This document shows positions 37,026 through 45,856 of a stretch of 64,000 nt of DNA, one piece after another; the stretch's first letter is position 1, and each line of letters starts with the position of its first letter. The stretch is taken from contig JAHHIE010000007.1 of assembly GCA_019358945.1 (NCBI GenBank), positions 62,001 to 126,000 of the forward strand, given 5' to 3'. This stretch comes from Stenomitos rutilans HA7619-LM2. GTDB taxonomy: Bacteria > Cyanobacteriota > Cyanobacteriia > Leptolyngbyales > Leptolyngbyaceae. The translations under genes and the position numbers were made by a program. The notes beneath the pieces were generated by a model, which was not told the origin of the DNA, made no database searches, and was given only the letters and a program-made list of their open reading frames with translations.

Positions 37026-38507
37026 ATGAATTCTCTCTGGCAACAACTCACGCTCGCTACCCTGTCACTGCACCAGTGGCGGAGCGCTAGCTACCTGAAT
37101 CGTCTGTTGAGGCCGTTACGTCGCTGGCGGCAGAGTAGCTTCATGCTGCGGTGGAGCGATTTGTTGAGCGCGATTTTTGTGGGTCTGGTCTTTGCGATCG
37201 CCCCCTTTGTTTCGGACGATAAGAATTCGCTGGCGGTGTTGCTGATTGCCTGTGCTGGATTTTGGGTGCTGTTAACCGTTTCGGATGGAGCGATCGATGG
37301 AGAACCGTCGTTATCAACTGATCAGCCACCGACACGATCGCCGTATTGGTGGGCTGGGCTGACAGGGCGCAATCGCCTATCGGTTCTGGCAACCCCCATT
37401 CATCTTATAGTGATGCTGTACTGGGGGATTTCTGCCGCCGCCACAGCGCTGTCTCCTGTCAAGCGAGCCGCCTTCACCGGGTTGAGCAAACTGACCCTGT
37501 ACTTGATTCTCTTTGCGCTGATGGCACGGGTGTTGCGATCGCCCCGAGTCCGTGCCTGGATCATTGGCATCTATCTGCATGCCGCACTGCTAGTCAGTAT
37601 TTACGGCATTCAACAGAAAATCACTGGGGTGGCAGCGCTGGCAACCTGGGTTGACCCAACCTCGCCATCTGCAAAAGAACCCCGCGTGTACAGCTACCTG
37701 GGCAACCCCAATTTGCTAGCCGCGTACTTGTTGCCTGCGATCGCGCTAAGCCTGGTAGCCGTCTTTGCCTGGCAGCGTTGGGGACCCAAGTTACTGGCAG
37801 TCACAATGGTAGTCGTCAACTCGACTTGCCTTTACTACACCGGAAGCCGGGGCGGGTGGATTGGCTTTGCGGCTATGTCTCTGGTGCTGGCACTCCTACT
37901 ATTTCATTGGTGGAACGTATACCTCCCGCGCTTTTGGCGCACACTAGCATTGCCGATCGGCTTAGGAAGCCTTGCCGCTGTCCTTGTGTTGGCCTTTTTG
38001 GTGGTGGAGCCACTCCGCGATCGGGCCAGCAGCATCTTTAGCGGACGCAATGACAGCAGCAACAACTACCGCATCAACGTCTGGACAGCGGTACTTGAGA
38101 TGGTCAAAGATCGCCCCATTCTGGGCATTGGGCCTGGTAACGTGGCATTCAATAGCATTTATCCGTACTATCAGCGTCCTCGTTTTAGTGCGCTGAGCGC
38201 CTACTCCATTCCGCTTGAGATTGCGGCCGAAACCGGCATCATTGGGTTGACCTGCTTTCTCTGGCTGCTACTGGTGGCGTTTAACTTAGGTTGGCAACAA
38301 ATTCAACGCTTACGCGCCGCCAGGAACGTTGATGCGTTCTGGCTCATGGGCGCGATCGCAACTCTCGTAGGCTTGCTCAGTCACGGCTTTGTGGATACCG
38401 TCTGGTATCGTCCTCAAGTCAATACATTATGGTGGCTCATGATGGCGCTCATTGCCAGCTACTACACCCTGCCGTCTGACACTAGCGAAGTGCAAGAACT
38501 TCAGTAG
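37026..38507 (+). CDS. ictB: IctB-like inner-membrane protein (O-antigen ligase/Wzy superfamily)
   Basis: 493-residue polytopic membrane protein with about ten to twelve helices and a large loop near the C-terminus. The N-terminus (MNSLWQQLTLATLSLHQWR) and TGSRGGWIGF, SYLGNPNLLAAYLLPA and GIGPGNVAFNSIYP match cyanobacterial IctB, first described as involved in inorganic carbon accumulation and structurally of the O-antigen ligase/polymerase class (recalled). The loop motif suggests glycan ligase-type chemistry; its true role is debated. ATG at 37026. It converges with smpB, 11 bp apart. Confidence 0.92.
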   Translation: MNSLWQQLTLATLSLHQWRSASYLNRLLRPLRRWRQSSFMLRWSDLLSAIFVGLVFAIAPFVSDDKNSLAVLLIACAGFWVLLTVSDGAIDGEPSLSTDQPPTRSPYWWAGLTGRNRLSVLATPIHLIVMLYWGISAAATALSPVKRAAFTGLSKLTLYLILFALMARVLRSPRVRAWIIGIYLHAALLVSIYGIQQKITGVAALATWVDPTSPSAKEPRVYSYLGNPNLLAAYLLPAIALSLVAVFAWQRWGPKLLAVTMVVVNSTCLYYTGSRGGWIGFAAMSLVLALLLFHWWNVYLPRFWRTLALPIGLGSLAAVLVLAFLVVEPLRDRASSIFSGRNDSSNNYRINVWTAVLEMVKDRPILGIGPGNVAFNSIYPYYQRPRFSALSAYSIPLEIAAETGIIGLTCFLWLLLVAFNLGWQQIQRLRAARNVDAFWLMGAIATLVGLLSHGFVDTVWYRPQVNTLWWLMMALIASYYTLPSDTSEVQELQ

Positions 38508-38518
38508 AGTGCAAACGC

Positions 38519-38986
38519 TTAGAGATTCTTCAAGGCGCGTTGCATAGTGCGCTCGTCTTCCCGTTTCTTGATGGATTCGCGCTTGTCGTGCAGCTTTTTA
38601 CCGCGTACTAGCGCCAGATCAACCTTTACCCAACCGCGCTTCATATACATTTTGAGTGGCACCAGCGTCAGCCCTTGCTGCTCGACTTTACCAATGAGCT
38701 TGCGAATTTCTTCCCGATGCAGCAGCAGTTTGCGGGTACGCGTCGGTTCGTGGTTAAAGGTTTGGCTCGTCGTTTGATGGGGGGAAATTTGCACATTTAG
38801 TAGCAGCACTTCGCCATTGCGAATCAGCGCAAAGCCGTCTCTGAGGTTGACTTTGCCTGCTCGAATCGACTTGACCTCCGTGCCCATCAGTTCGATGCCT
38901 GCTTCGTAAGTTTCGAGAATCTCGTACAGAAAGCGAGCCTGACGGTTATCGCTGACGATTTTGTAGCTTGTGTTGTTGTCGGCCAT
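38519..38986 (-). CDS. smpB: tmRNA-binding protein SmpB
   Basis: 155-residue SmpB, which binds tmRNA and rescues stalled ribosomes. Family motifs: NRQARFLYEILETYEAGIEL, GTEVKSIRAGKVNLRDGF, SPHQ, RTRKLLLHREEIRKL, LVPLKMYMKRGWVKVDLALVRGKKLHDKR with a basic C-terminal tail. ATG at 38986 (MADNNTSYK) is chosen; AAAGG lies just upstream. ssrA is not in the window. Tightly convergent with ictB. Confidence 0.97.
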   Translation of the reverse strand: MADNNTSYKIVSDNRQARFLYEILETYEAGIELMGTEVKSIRAGKVNLRDGFALIRNGEVLLLNVQISPHQTTSQTFNHEPTRTRKLLLHREEIRKLIGKVEQQGLTLVPLKMYMKRGWVKVDLALVRGKKLHDKRESIKKREDERTMQRALKNL

Positions 38987-39232
38987 ACCTTTCACTCTAG
39001 CGCTTTGGGCTGCGGTCTGCTATTCGCTTGTGGAACAAAACTCAGCTTTGAGGGTCATTAGGTTCACGATCGCCCGTCTCAGGGCATTCTGGTATAGCCT
39101 ACGTTAGGAGTGGGTTTGTTTTGCTGACTGTCGTCGCGGTTTCAGCCAAGATCAGTCATTGCTCAACCGTTTTACGATCGATGTCGTTTCATTTTCCCTC
39201 ATTGTCATCATTTAGCCAGTCATCATCTAGCC

Positions 39233-40081
39233 ATGTTGAAGCTCTCTGAATCCTTCTTTCGTCGTTCCCCCTGGGTTTATCCGCTCCTTTCGCTGGTTGT
39301 CGCGTTGAGCGTGTGGCTTGGTCAACCGCTTCTGGTGCGGGCGATCTCTCTGGGCGATATCATCCGCGTCATTCCCAGTGGTATACAGGTGATCCAGCTT
39401 GCCAACCTGTCTGATAAACAAGAAGTCGCGATCGGCAAGCAGATGAATGACCAAACCATCACGCGCCAATTTCGGCTCTACCGCGGTGCAGAGCTAAATC
39501 AATACGTCAACCAGATTGGTCAACGGCTGGCCGCACAGAGCGGACGGACGCAGATTCCTTATACATACCAAATTGTGGAAGACAAGAGCGTGAATGCGTT
39601 TGCCACGATGGGTGGCTTCGTGTATGTCACGACTGGGCTGATGAAGACAGCCGATAACGAAGCTCAGCTTGCCAGTGTGATTGGGCATGAGACGGGGCAT
39701 ATTGTCAGGCGGCATCTGGTCAACCAATTGAAAGAAGAAGCAACCTTACAGGGTGTTGCGACCCTTGCCAAGGTCAACAGCAACACGATCGTCAACATTG
39801 GCACCACATTAGCGCTCAGCCGTCCCCATAGCCGCAATGCTGAGTATGAAGCTGATCAGGCAGGCATTACGATGATGGGAAAAGCAGGGTATGCCCAGTC
39901 AGCGGCCCCTGCCTTCATGAGCAAGCTGTTGAATCAGGCTTCAACCCCAACCTTCTTGAGTACCCATCCAGCAACGGCTGACCGCGTTGCACGATTGAAG
40001 CAGTCTGTAAATCCATCAATGGCAAATGGTGCTGGAATGGATAATGCTTCCTACAAGGCGAGAATTCGATCGCTGTCGTAA
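39233..40081 (+). CDS. M48-family metalloprotease (exported or membrane-anchored)
   Basis: 282-residue zinc protease. An N-terminal hydrophobic segment (about 15-38) acts as signal peptide or anchor. The catalytic motif HETGH lies in SVIGHETGHIVRRH, with the downstream Glu in EYEADQAG. FATMGGFVYVTTGLM and LSTHPATADRVARL are typical of the BepA/LoiP-like M48 group involved in envelope quality control (recalled). TPRs of BepA are missing. ATG at 39233. A rho-independent terminator lies 90 bp downstream. Confidence 0.93.
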   Translation: MLKLSESFFRRSPWVYPLLSLVVALSVWLGQPLLVRAISLGDIIRVIPSGIQVIQLANLSDKQEVAIGKQMNDQTITRQFRLYRGAELNQYVNQIGQRLAAQSGRTQIPYTYQIVEDKSVNAFATMGGFVYVTTGLMKTADNEAQLASVIGHETGHIVRRHLVNQLKEEATLQGVATLAKVNSNTIVNIGTTLALSRPHSRNAEYEADQAGITMMGKAGYAQSAAPAFMSKLLNQASTPTFLSTHPATADRVARLKQSVNPSMANGAGMDNASYKARIRSLS

Positions 40082-40169
40082 TAGGGGTTAGAAGATAGGA
40101 GTCAGAAGCCAGAATTCAGAAGTTACGTTACCGACTCCACAAGCAACGCAAGAGTCAATCACGTCAGAA

Positions 40170-40210
40170 GGAGTCGGGAGAATGGTCTTTCCCGGCTCCT
40201 AAATTTTTTG
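40170..40210 (+). terminator. Rho-independent terminator after the M48 protease gene
   Basis: Stem GGAGTCGGGA (40170-40179) pairs with TCCCGGCTCC (40190-40199) over 10 bp with one G-U pair, a 10-nt loop, then TAAATTTTTT. Correct position and orientation for the upstream gene. Confidence 0.8.
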
Positions 40211-40312
40211 TGCTTTTACCGTAGCTCATCATAAGGCGCTGGAAAAACTGTCTCAAAAGGCTGTGGGGTCTGCCAACAGTCCGGCATGAGGTGATAGTCT
40301 TAATTCCTAGAC

Positions 40313-41059
40313 ATGTGTTTTGGGAGCAACGAGGGATTGAGCGAGCAGCGATTGCCCGTCATTGGTATCACGACCTATAGCCGTAACGAAGCTGGCGAAT
40401 TCTACCTTCCAGGCGCTTATATTGATGCGGTGCAGCTTGCAGGCGGCATCCCCATTTTGCTACCGCCCAATCAGCCTGCGCCCAAGCAGCTTTTGGCGAT
40501 CGTCGATGGTCTCATTTTTTCTGGCGGTGGCGACATTGACCCACAGCATTACAACGGAGAGCATCATTCCAGCATTTACCTGGTGGATGCAGAACGAGAT
40601 GAGTTTGAACTGGCGCTGGCAAAAGCCTCGATCGCCTCTCGCATTCCCGTGCTTGGCATTTGTCGCGGCATGCAGATCCTCAGCGTTGCTAGTGGCGCAC
40701 GGTTGATCACCCACGTTCCCGATGTATATGGCGAAACGATCAACCATCGGCTCGATCATCCTCGCCGCCCGATTCCCCATGACGTGCAGGTACAGCCTAA
40801 CAGTCGGCTAGCAAGCATTCTAGGCAAAACCGACATCACGGTTGTGTCCTGGCATCATCAGGCAGTCAAAGGTGTACCAGATGGGTGGACGGCGATCGCT
40901 CAAGCAGAAGATGGCTTAGTGGAAGCACTGGAGCATCAGCAGCATCCCTGGCTACTAGCCGTCCAATGGCATCCAGAGTTATCACCCGATGATCCTGTTC
41001 ATCAACGGTTGTTTCAAGCGTTGGTGGAAGCAGCGGGAGGAGGGATGGAAAAGTTTTGA
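40313..41059 (+). CDS. Gamma-glutamyl-GABA hydrolase-like class I amidotransferase (PuuD family)
   Basis: 248-residue peptidase C26/GATase1 enzyme. The nucleophile Cys lies in VLGICRGMQIL; the His and Glu of the triad lie in VQWHPELSPDD. The SGGGDIDPQHYN segment is typical of PuuD-like hydrolases, which cleave gamma-glutamyl amides such as gamma-glutamyl-GABA. No polyamine genes are adjacent, so the physiological substrate is open. ATG at 40313. It stands alone between repeat-bearing gaps. Confidence 0.9.
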   Translation: MCFGSNEGLSEQRLPVIGITTYSRNEAGEFYLPGAYIDAVQLAGGIPILLPPNQPAPKQLLAIVDGLIFSGGGDIDPQHYNGEHHSSIYLVDAERDEFELALAKASIASRIPVLGICRGMQILSVASGARLITHVPDVYGETINHRLDHPRRPIPHDVQVQPNSRLASILGKTDITVVSWHHQAVKGVPDGWTAIAQAEDGLVEALEHQQHPWLLAVQWHPELSPDDPVHQRLFQALVEAAGGGMEKF

Positions 41060-41228
41060 GTTTCGAGTGTTGAGTTGGAAGAGCGGTCAGTCATCAGCCG
41101 TCAGCCGTCAGCCGTCAACTTTTCAGCTTCCTTCTAAAAACCAACAACTAACAACTTCTTCTGCCTTCTGCCCTCTGCCTTCTGCCTTTCTCCCCGTTAA
41201 AAATCTACATCACGTTAAGGACTTATTT
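41060..41228. repeat. STRR spacer between PuuD-like and SDR genes
   Basis: GTCAGCCGTCAGCCGTCAGC heptamers, AACCAACAACTAACAAC and pyrimidine-rich CTGCCTTCTGCCCTCTGCC units fill the gap. The in-frame translation that could extend the SDR gene upstream is built from these repeats and is excluded. Confidence 0.7.
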
Positions 41229-42002
41229 ATGCGCTTAGAGAATAAAGTCACTTTGATTACTGGAGCAGGCAGCGGCATTGGTCGAGAAGCGGCTGTGCTA
41301 TTTGCTCAAGAGGGTGCACAGGTTGTTGTTTGCGACCTCAACGGAACTGGAGGCAATGAAACAGTGGCGCTGATTGAGGCGATCGGGGGCAAGGCGACCT
41401 TTGTGCGTGCCGATGTGTCGAAGGCTGTAGACGCAAAAGCGATGGTTGAAGCGGCTGAAACTGCCTACGGTAAACTGAACGTGCTGTTTAACAATGCGGG
41501 CATTTTTCACCCTGCGGATGGTTCCGTTTTAGAGACAGAAGAAGACATCTGGGATTTGACGATGAACGTAAATCTCAAGGGCGTTTTTCTAGGCTGCAAG
41601 TATGGCATTCCAGCGTTGCAACGCGCGGGGGGTGGTTCAATTATCAACACAGCTTCGTTTGTGGCGATGGTTGGGGCTGCAACGTCTCAGTCTGCTTACA
41701 CCGCAAGTAAGGGAGGCGTGCTGTCGCTCACGCGGGAAATTGCCGTTGAATTTGCGCGTCAGAACATTCGCGTGAATGCACTCTGTCCGGGGCCTGTGGA
41801 AACGCCACTGTTAGCAGAATTGATGGCTGATCCAGCGCGCCGTCAACGTCGGTTGGTTCACATCCCACCGGGAAGACTGGCGCAGGCAAAGGAAATTGCA
41901 AATGCAGCCCTGTTTCTAGCCAGTGATGAGTCGTCGTTTGTGAATGGTTCGACTTTTTTGGTCGATGGCGGTATCACGGCAGCGTATGTCACAGCAGAGT
42001 AA
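41229..42002 (+). CDS. Short-chain dehydrogenase/reductase
   Basis: 257-residue classical SDR. Cofactor-binding TGAGSGIG near the N-terminus, Asp in VVCDLNG after beta-2 suggesting NAD(H) preference, NNAG, and the catalytic Ser-Tyr-Lys in NTASF and SAYTASKGG. The C-terminal ASDESSFVNGSTFLVDGG is typical of glucose 1-dehydrogenase/3-oxoacyl-ACP reductase-like enzymes. Substrate not predictable. Start ATG at 41229; upstream residues are repeat-derived. Confidence 0.93.
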   Translation: MRLENKVTLITGAGSGIGREAAVLFAQEGAQVVVCDLNGTGGNETVALIEAIGGKATFVRADVSKAVDAKAMVEAAETAYGKLNVLFNNAGIFHPADGSVLETEEDIWDLTMNVNLKGVFLGCKYGIPALQRAGGGSIINTASFVAMVGAATSQSAYTASKGGVLSLTREIAVEFARQNIRVNALCPGPVETPLLAELMADPARRQRRLVHIPPGRLAQAKEIANAALFLASDESSFVNGSTFLVDGGITAAYVTAE

Positions 42003-42130
42003 CCTGTCGATCGCCTTCTAAAGCGTTGAAAGTGGCTGTAATCATTGCAGTGTTAACGGACGGCAAAAACTTAGAGATTGGGAGCAAAAGTTGTGGGAGC
42101 AAGCTTCCAGGTGCACTTTTTTATCTCGTC

Positions 42131-42421
42131 CTAGCGTTGAAAGCGCTTTCTTAATGTTGCTTCGGGGCGAAAGATAAGCCAGATTGCAATACCGAGCGTT
42201 GAAGTTGTTGAAAGTATAGGGATAAGAAGGTAGACCAAGTTACCGCCGTTTTGCACTTTCAGGTAGGCGTAAAACCAAATAATGCACCAGCTATAGATCG
42301 CATGAAGAGCGACAAAAAGCATTCCACACACAGGCGGGAAAGAATCAGCGAGAAGAAAAAAGCAAGCTGCCAGGTAAACAACTAAGAGGCTGATGACAAG
42401 CAAAAGCTTAGCAATAAGCAT
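42131..42421 (-). CDS. Small membrane protein of unknown function
   Basis: 96-residue, very hydrophobic protein with three predicted helices (about 4-26, 30-52 and 61-84) and a basic C-terminus (RPEATLRKRFQR). No family recognised. The first residues and even codon use look coding. It lies 25 bp downstream of the lipoprotein gene on the same strand and may be co-transcribed with it. Confidence 0.6.
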   Translation of the reverse strand: MLIAKLLLVISLLVVYLAACFFLLADSFPPVCGMLFVALHAIYSWCIIWFYAYLKVQNGGNLVYLLIPILSTTSTLGIAIWLIFRPEATLRKRFQR

Positions 42422-42446
42422 AGTTTCAGATCACCTTAGCAAATTC

Positions 42447-43181
42447 TTACGCTTTAGAAACACACTTCATAGTCGAACTAGATGTAACGCACGTTTTTCC
42501 TGAGACTTTATTGTTGTAAAACTCAATACTAACCATTGTCTTCTTATCAGCACTGTCCCAAACCCAGGAAAAGGTGGGTGGCGTTCCCTCTTCACGGGTT
42601 GGCAGACCCAGGAGCGATCGCACTTCATCGGGGCTCATGCCAAGTTCAATGCGGCTAAAGTTTGCCCCAGTTAAGCTACCCCCACCTGAGAGCGCGGGCG
42701 CACCTGCTGTCGCAACGGCTAGAGACGGTTTACCCTCCTGTGGTGCGCTAGCTTTTGGGGTACTGGCTGTGGCGATCGTTCGGTGGCGCTGTTGGGCCAT
42801 TTTCAACTGCTGCTGATACGTTGCCAGATTTTTTTGGGCGATCGCGTACTTTGGGCTACTAGCAGGTACGGTCTTCATCAACGCGATCGCCTGCTGTAGT
42901 TTGCTGCTGACTAAATCCCAGTCTTCAACTGTTGAGGCATTGCGAGCGAGATTGGCGGCACTAATGGCTTTGTCTTCCGCTTTGGGAAATGGATCACGGC
43001 TGGCAGTTGTTGCAGGCACCATGATCGTGCTTGGCTTCGCTTCGGGTTGAGCAGACGCTGCGGGCACTGGAGGAAGGGTCGCTGAGGGGGAAGGCTGGCG
43101 AGTCGAGCAAGCTGATAACAGGAAGAACAAACTGACGATCGCGCTACCGCGGATGAGCGTCCTTTGACTTTTGGAGCGCAT
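42447..43181 (-). CDS. Predicted lipoprotein with BamE/SmpA-like C-terminal domain
   Basis: 244-residue lipoprotein: basic N-terminus, hydrophobic stretch and lipobox LLSAC (Cys modified). A Pro/Ala/Ser-rich region and a helical segment (AANLARNASTVEDWDLVSSK) with possible TPR character follow. The C-terminal 75 residues contain IELGMSPDEVRSLLGLPTRE and a WVWD strand, the SmpA/OmlA-like pattern found in outer-membrane-associated lipoproteins. Two C-terminal Cys may form a disulfide. ATG at 43181 is preferred to the upstream start at 43202. Confidence 0.8.
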   Translation of the reverse strand: MRSKSQRTLIRGSAIVSLFFLLSACSTRQPSPSATLPPVPAASAQPEAKPSTIMVPATTASRDPFPKAEDKAISAANLARNASTVEDWDLVSSKLQQAIALMKTVPASSPKYAIAQKNLATYQQQLKMAQQRHRTIATASTPKASAPQEGKPSLAVATAGAPALSGGGSLTGANFSRIELGMSPDEVRSLLGLPTREEGTPPTFSWVWDSADKKTMVSIEFYNNKVSGKTCVTSSSTMKCVSKA

Positions 43182-43524
43182 AGGGCAAGAGGTGAAGTAC
43201 ATACAGTAAGGTGCCCTTTTCTGAAGCCTTTGAGCACAGTTGCTAGCAATGGGATTGCGTTTAACTAGCCGTGTGACCTGCTCCTAGCGGTGCCGTTAGA
43301 AGCAGGGCTAGGAGTGAGCGTCAGGCGTGAAGAGTTCAAGTCATCGGTTTCACGAGCAAAGCAGGAGTCAACGATTGTGTAAAAGGCAGGAAGCAATACG
43401 GAAGTTCTTCTAAAGGCTAGATACTGGCTGCTATCGGCTTCAATTAAAGAAACTGTATGTGAGTGAAGACCGCGACATCGCAATGCTTCAATACATGAGG
43501 TTTGCTCAGATGTAAGAGCACGCG
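43182..43524. other. Intergenic region between the LysR and lipoprotein genes
   Basis: About 340 bp without a convincing gene. A weak inverted repeat CTCCTAGC (43282-43289) and GCTAGGAG (43308-43315) with an 18-nt loop could terminate the LysR transcript or lie in the leader of the lipoprotein gene. Nothing else recognised. Confidence 0.35.
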
Positions 43525-44457
43525 CTATGGAGTAGGGGATAAGACATGCTCAAAAGCGATCGCAAGCTGGGTTTGAAACCGTTGTCGATGTTTGAGCTTC
43601 CACACAGGTTGCACAATGTCGAGAGCCGTGCCCGATCCTTTGCGGCTATTGACAATCGAAACGGCCCGTAGCGTCATCAGTTGTAGTTCTTTTTGCACCA
43701 TAAGTTCGGGAATCGCTGCTGCGCCAACACCGCTTTCCACAACGGCTTTAACCATCTCGCTGCTGCTCAACACTAAAACTACATCCAGATCAGTCGGTTC
43801 AACACCCCATCGCTGGATTGCTTGCTCAAACATCTGCTGTGAGCCAGATCCCGGTTCACGCATCACCCAGGGCGTTTCGACTAGTTCCTTCACGGTGACT
43901 CTCGCACGCTCAAACCAGGGGTGGGATGTACCAACGACAATTTGCAGGCGATCGTGCCCCACAACCTCCTGTTCCAAAACTGCCTGGAGATCGGGATCAA
44001 CATCGCCCGTCACCAACCCCAGATCAAACAGTCCGCTGGCCGTACCTTCGTAGATCTCCTTGGCGTTCGCCAGCGTACAGTTCACTGTGATGCCTGGATG
44101 ACTACGTTTGAAGTAACTGATTTTTTCAGGGAGCCAATAGTTGCCGATCGTCAAACTTGATCCTAGCTTCAATTCACCGCGCTGTAAGTTGTTGAGTTCT
44201 CGCAAGCCTCGCTCGGTCAGCAACACCTGATCCAGTACCTTTTGGGCTTCAATCTGAAGTAGCTTGCCCGCTTCGGTAATTTCAATGCGACGACCAATTC
44301 GATGGAAGAGTTTGACGCAATACTCTACTTCTAGATTTTGAATGGCGGCACTGACCGCAGGCTGAGTAATGTAGAGCGCCTCTGCCGCACGGGTGAAGTG
44401 CAGATGAGTCGCTACAGCCAAAAAAATACGCAACTGTTCGAGGGTCATTCCTGCCAT
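43525..44457 (-). CDS. LysR-family transcriptional regulator
   Basis: 310-residue LTTR. N-terminal winged HTH: MTLEQLRIFLAVATHLHFTRAAEAL, ITQPAVSAAIQNLE. The effector domain has the YeiE/CysL-like texture (LGSSLTIGNYWLPE, FDLGLVTGDVD, EPGSGSQQMFEQAI). ATG at 44457 is preferred because GTGGAGGAG six bases before it is an excellent ribosome binding site; the in-frame GTG at 44472 is part of that site. Its divergent neighbour is a decayed DUF1634 gene, followed by cysE, suggesting a former or present link to sulfur metabolism (inference). Confidence 0.93.
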   Translation of the reverse strand: MAGMTLEQLRIFLAVATHLHFTRAAEALYITQPAVSAAIQNLEVEYCVKLFHRIGRRIEITEAGKLLQIEAQKVLDQVLLTERGLRELNNLQRGELKLGSSLTIGNYWLPEKISYFKRSHPGITVNCTLANAKEIYEGTASGLFDLGLVTGDVDPDLQAVLEQEVVGHDRLQIVVGTSHPWFERARVTVKELVETPWVMREPGSGSQQMFEQAIQRWGVEPTDLDVVLVLSSSEMVKAVVESGVGAAAIPELMVQKELQLMTLRAVSIVNSRKGSGTALDIVQPVWKLKHRQRFQTQLAIAFEHVLSPTP

Positions 44458-44547
44458 CGATGGCTCCTCCACTCGTGCAGCTTAATTTAATCAACTGTAG
44501 TTATCGTTTTTAGAACCAAGCATGATTGATTCTATCAGTAAGTCAGC

Positions 44548-44784
44548 TTGGATTGGGGCAAGCTGTTGGCTTTGTTTCGCACGCCTGACGAAGTGATCGC
44601 AGCCATATTGTCAGGACGCGATCGTGGCTTGATCTAGCTTGGGGTAATGCTGCTGCTTGCCACCCTAATCGCACGCGTTGTGATGGCGCTACTCGCCTTT
44701 GTGCAGCGCGATCGCGCCTAGATCGTGGCGACGTTAATGCTTCTGGCTGGCCTACGTTCTGGTCTGCTTGCGGAACAGTCCTAA
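44548..44784 (+). pseudogene. DUF1634 remnant with two in-frame amber codons
   Basis: A single 79-codon frame reads like the C-terminal two thirds of a DUF1634 membrane protein (SGRDRGLI, LGVMLLLATLIARVVMALLA, FVQRDRA, IVATLMLLAGLRSGLL) but is interrupted by TAG at 44635-44637 and TAG at 44719-44721. The first replaces an expected Gln (CAG to TAG), the second an expected aromatic residue. The N-terminal helix is missing upstream. DUF1634 genes usually accompany a TSUP (TauE/SafE) exporter, absent here. The last bases overlap the cysE 3' end. Best read as a decaying gene. Confidence 0.65.
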
Positions 44785-45593
44785 ATGCCAGCGCCGTCTA
44801 GAAATTCTTCAATCACTTTGTCTCGGATGCGGCAACTACGAGAAACGGCATCGGCAACGGCTTGAGTCTCAGAGCAATCAGCCGTGTGCGACTCATTACC
44901 ATTCAGGCTGGATGTTCTGGCGGTGGCTGAAACCAGCAACAAAGAGTCATTCAGCGACTGCTTGGTTTGTACGAGTTGAAGCTGCTGTTCCAAGGATTCG
45001 ATGCGATCAACCAGGGCACGGATGACTTGCGCTTCCGAGTCGGGTAGCCGTCCATGCTCTAGAGGATCAACCCGACCGCCAGACCGATGCACAATGCGAC
45101 CGGGCACACCCACCACAGTGCAATCTGGTGGCACCGCACGTAGCACAACCGAACCTGCGCCAATGCGGACGCGATCGCCAATCTCGATGTTGCCTAACAC
45201 TTTGGCACCAGCGCCAACGACCACATCTTCACCGAGGGTTGGGTGACGTTTACCAGTCTCTTTTCCCGTTCCACCCAATGTCACACCTTGATAGATCAGC
45301 GCGTAGTTGCCGACGATCGCGGTTTCGCCAATGACAACCCCCATACCGTGATCGATAAAAACGCCCTGCCCAATTTGAGCACCAGGGTGAATTTCAATGC
45401 CCGTCAAAAAGCGCGCCAGTTGTGATATAAGGCGAGGAATGAACGGCAAACCCAGGCGATATAACTGGTGGGAGACGCGATGAAACACCAGCGCCTGCAA
45501 CCCTGGATAACAGAATAAAACCTCTAACCAGTTGCGGGCAGCCGGATCACGCTCAAAAATAATCCGAAAATCGGCCATGAGGGTAGTTAGCAC
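44781..45593 (-). CDS. cysE: Serine O-acetyltransferase
   Basis: 270-residue enzyme that acetylates L-serine with acetyl-CoA for cysteine synthesis. The N-terminal helical domain (FRIIFERDPAARNWLEVLFCYPG, HRVSHQLYRLG) precedes the left-handed beta-helix of hexapeptide repeats (IEIHPGAQIGQGVFIDHGMG, VGNYALIYQGVTLGG, HPTLGEDVVVGAGAKVLG), with the catalytic His/Asp in IDHG. An extra C-terminal helix of about 90 residues extends beyond the catalytic core. GTG at 45593 gives the family-like start VLTTLMADF; ATG at 45578 is the alternative. Confidence 0.95.
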   Translation of the reverse strand: MLTTLMADFRIIFERDPAARNWLEVLFCYPGLQALVFHRVSHQLYRLGLPFIPRLISQLARFLTGIEIHPGAQIGQGVFIDHGMGVVIGETAIVGNYALIYQGVTLGGTGKETGKRHPTLGEDVVVGAGAKVLGNIEIGDRVRIGAGSVVLRAVPPDCTVVGVPGRIVHRSGGRVDPLEHGRLPDSEAQVIRALVDRIESLEQQLQLVQTKQSLNDSLLLVSATARTSSLNGNESHTADCSETQAVADAVSRSCRIRDKVIEEFLDGAGI

Positions 45594-45856
45594 AAGAGAC
45601 AAACCCTTCCCAATACAAATCCTATTTATTTTAACGTTTGAGTGCATTGCATGAATGGGCATTACAAATTGACCGCGCCACAGTCTGAGCTGGAAGGGGT
45701 TGTAAGCAGACACGACATTTAAACAAATCGATCTTTAAAGTGGTATCAACTGACTCACCATCTCTTTTGGAAAAGCCACATTCTTGGGCAAGCTAACGCT
45801 AAGCTGATAAAGAAGTTTCAGCCTTACTACCATCCCTCTTGGCCTGATCAATCTGA

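Noticed and set aside
36824-37090. 88-residue frame overlapping the ictB start
   Set aside because: Overlaps ictB in another frame and has no conserved content.
40989-41228. 80-residue N-terminal extension of the SDR, overlapping the PuuD-like gene
   Set aside because: Repeat-derived and unlike any SDR; ATG at 41229 matches the family start.
44635-44721. Amber recoding (pyrrolysine-like or suppressor) in the DUF1634 frame
   Set aside because: N-terminus is missing, the partner gene is gone, and cyanobacteria lack known amber recoding; decay explains it better.
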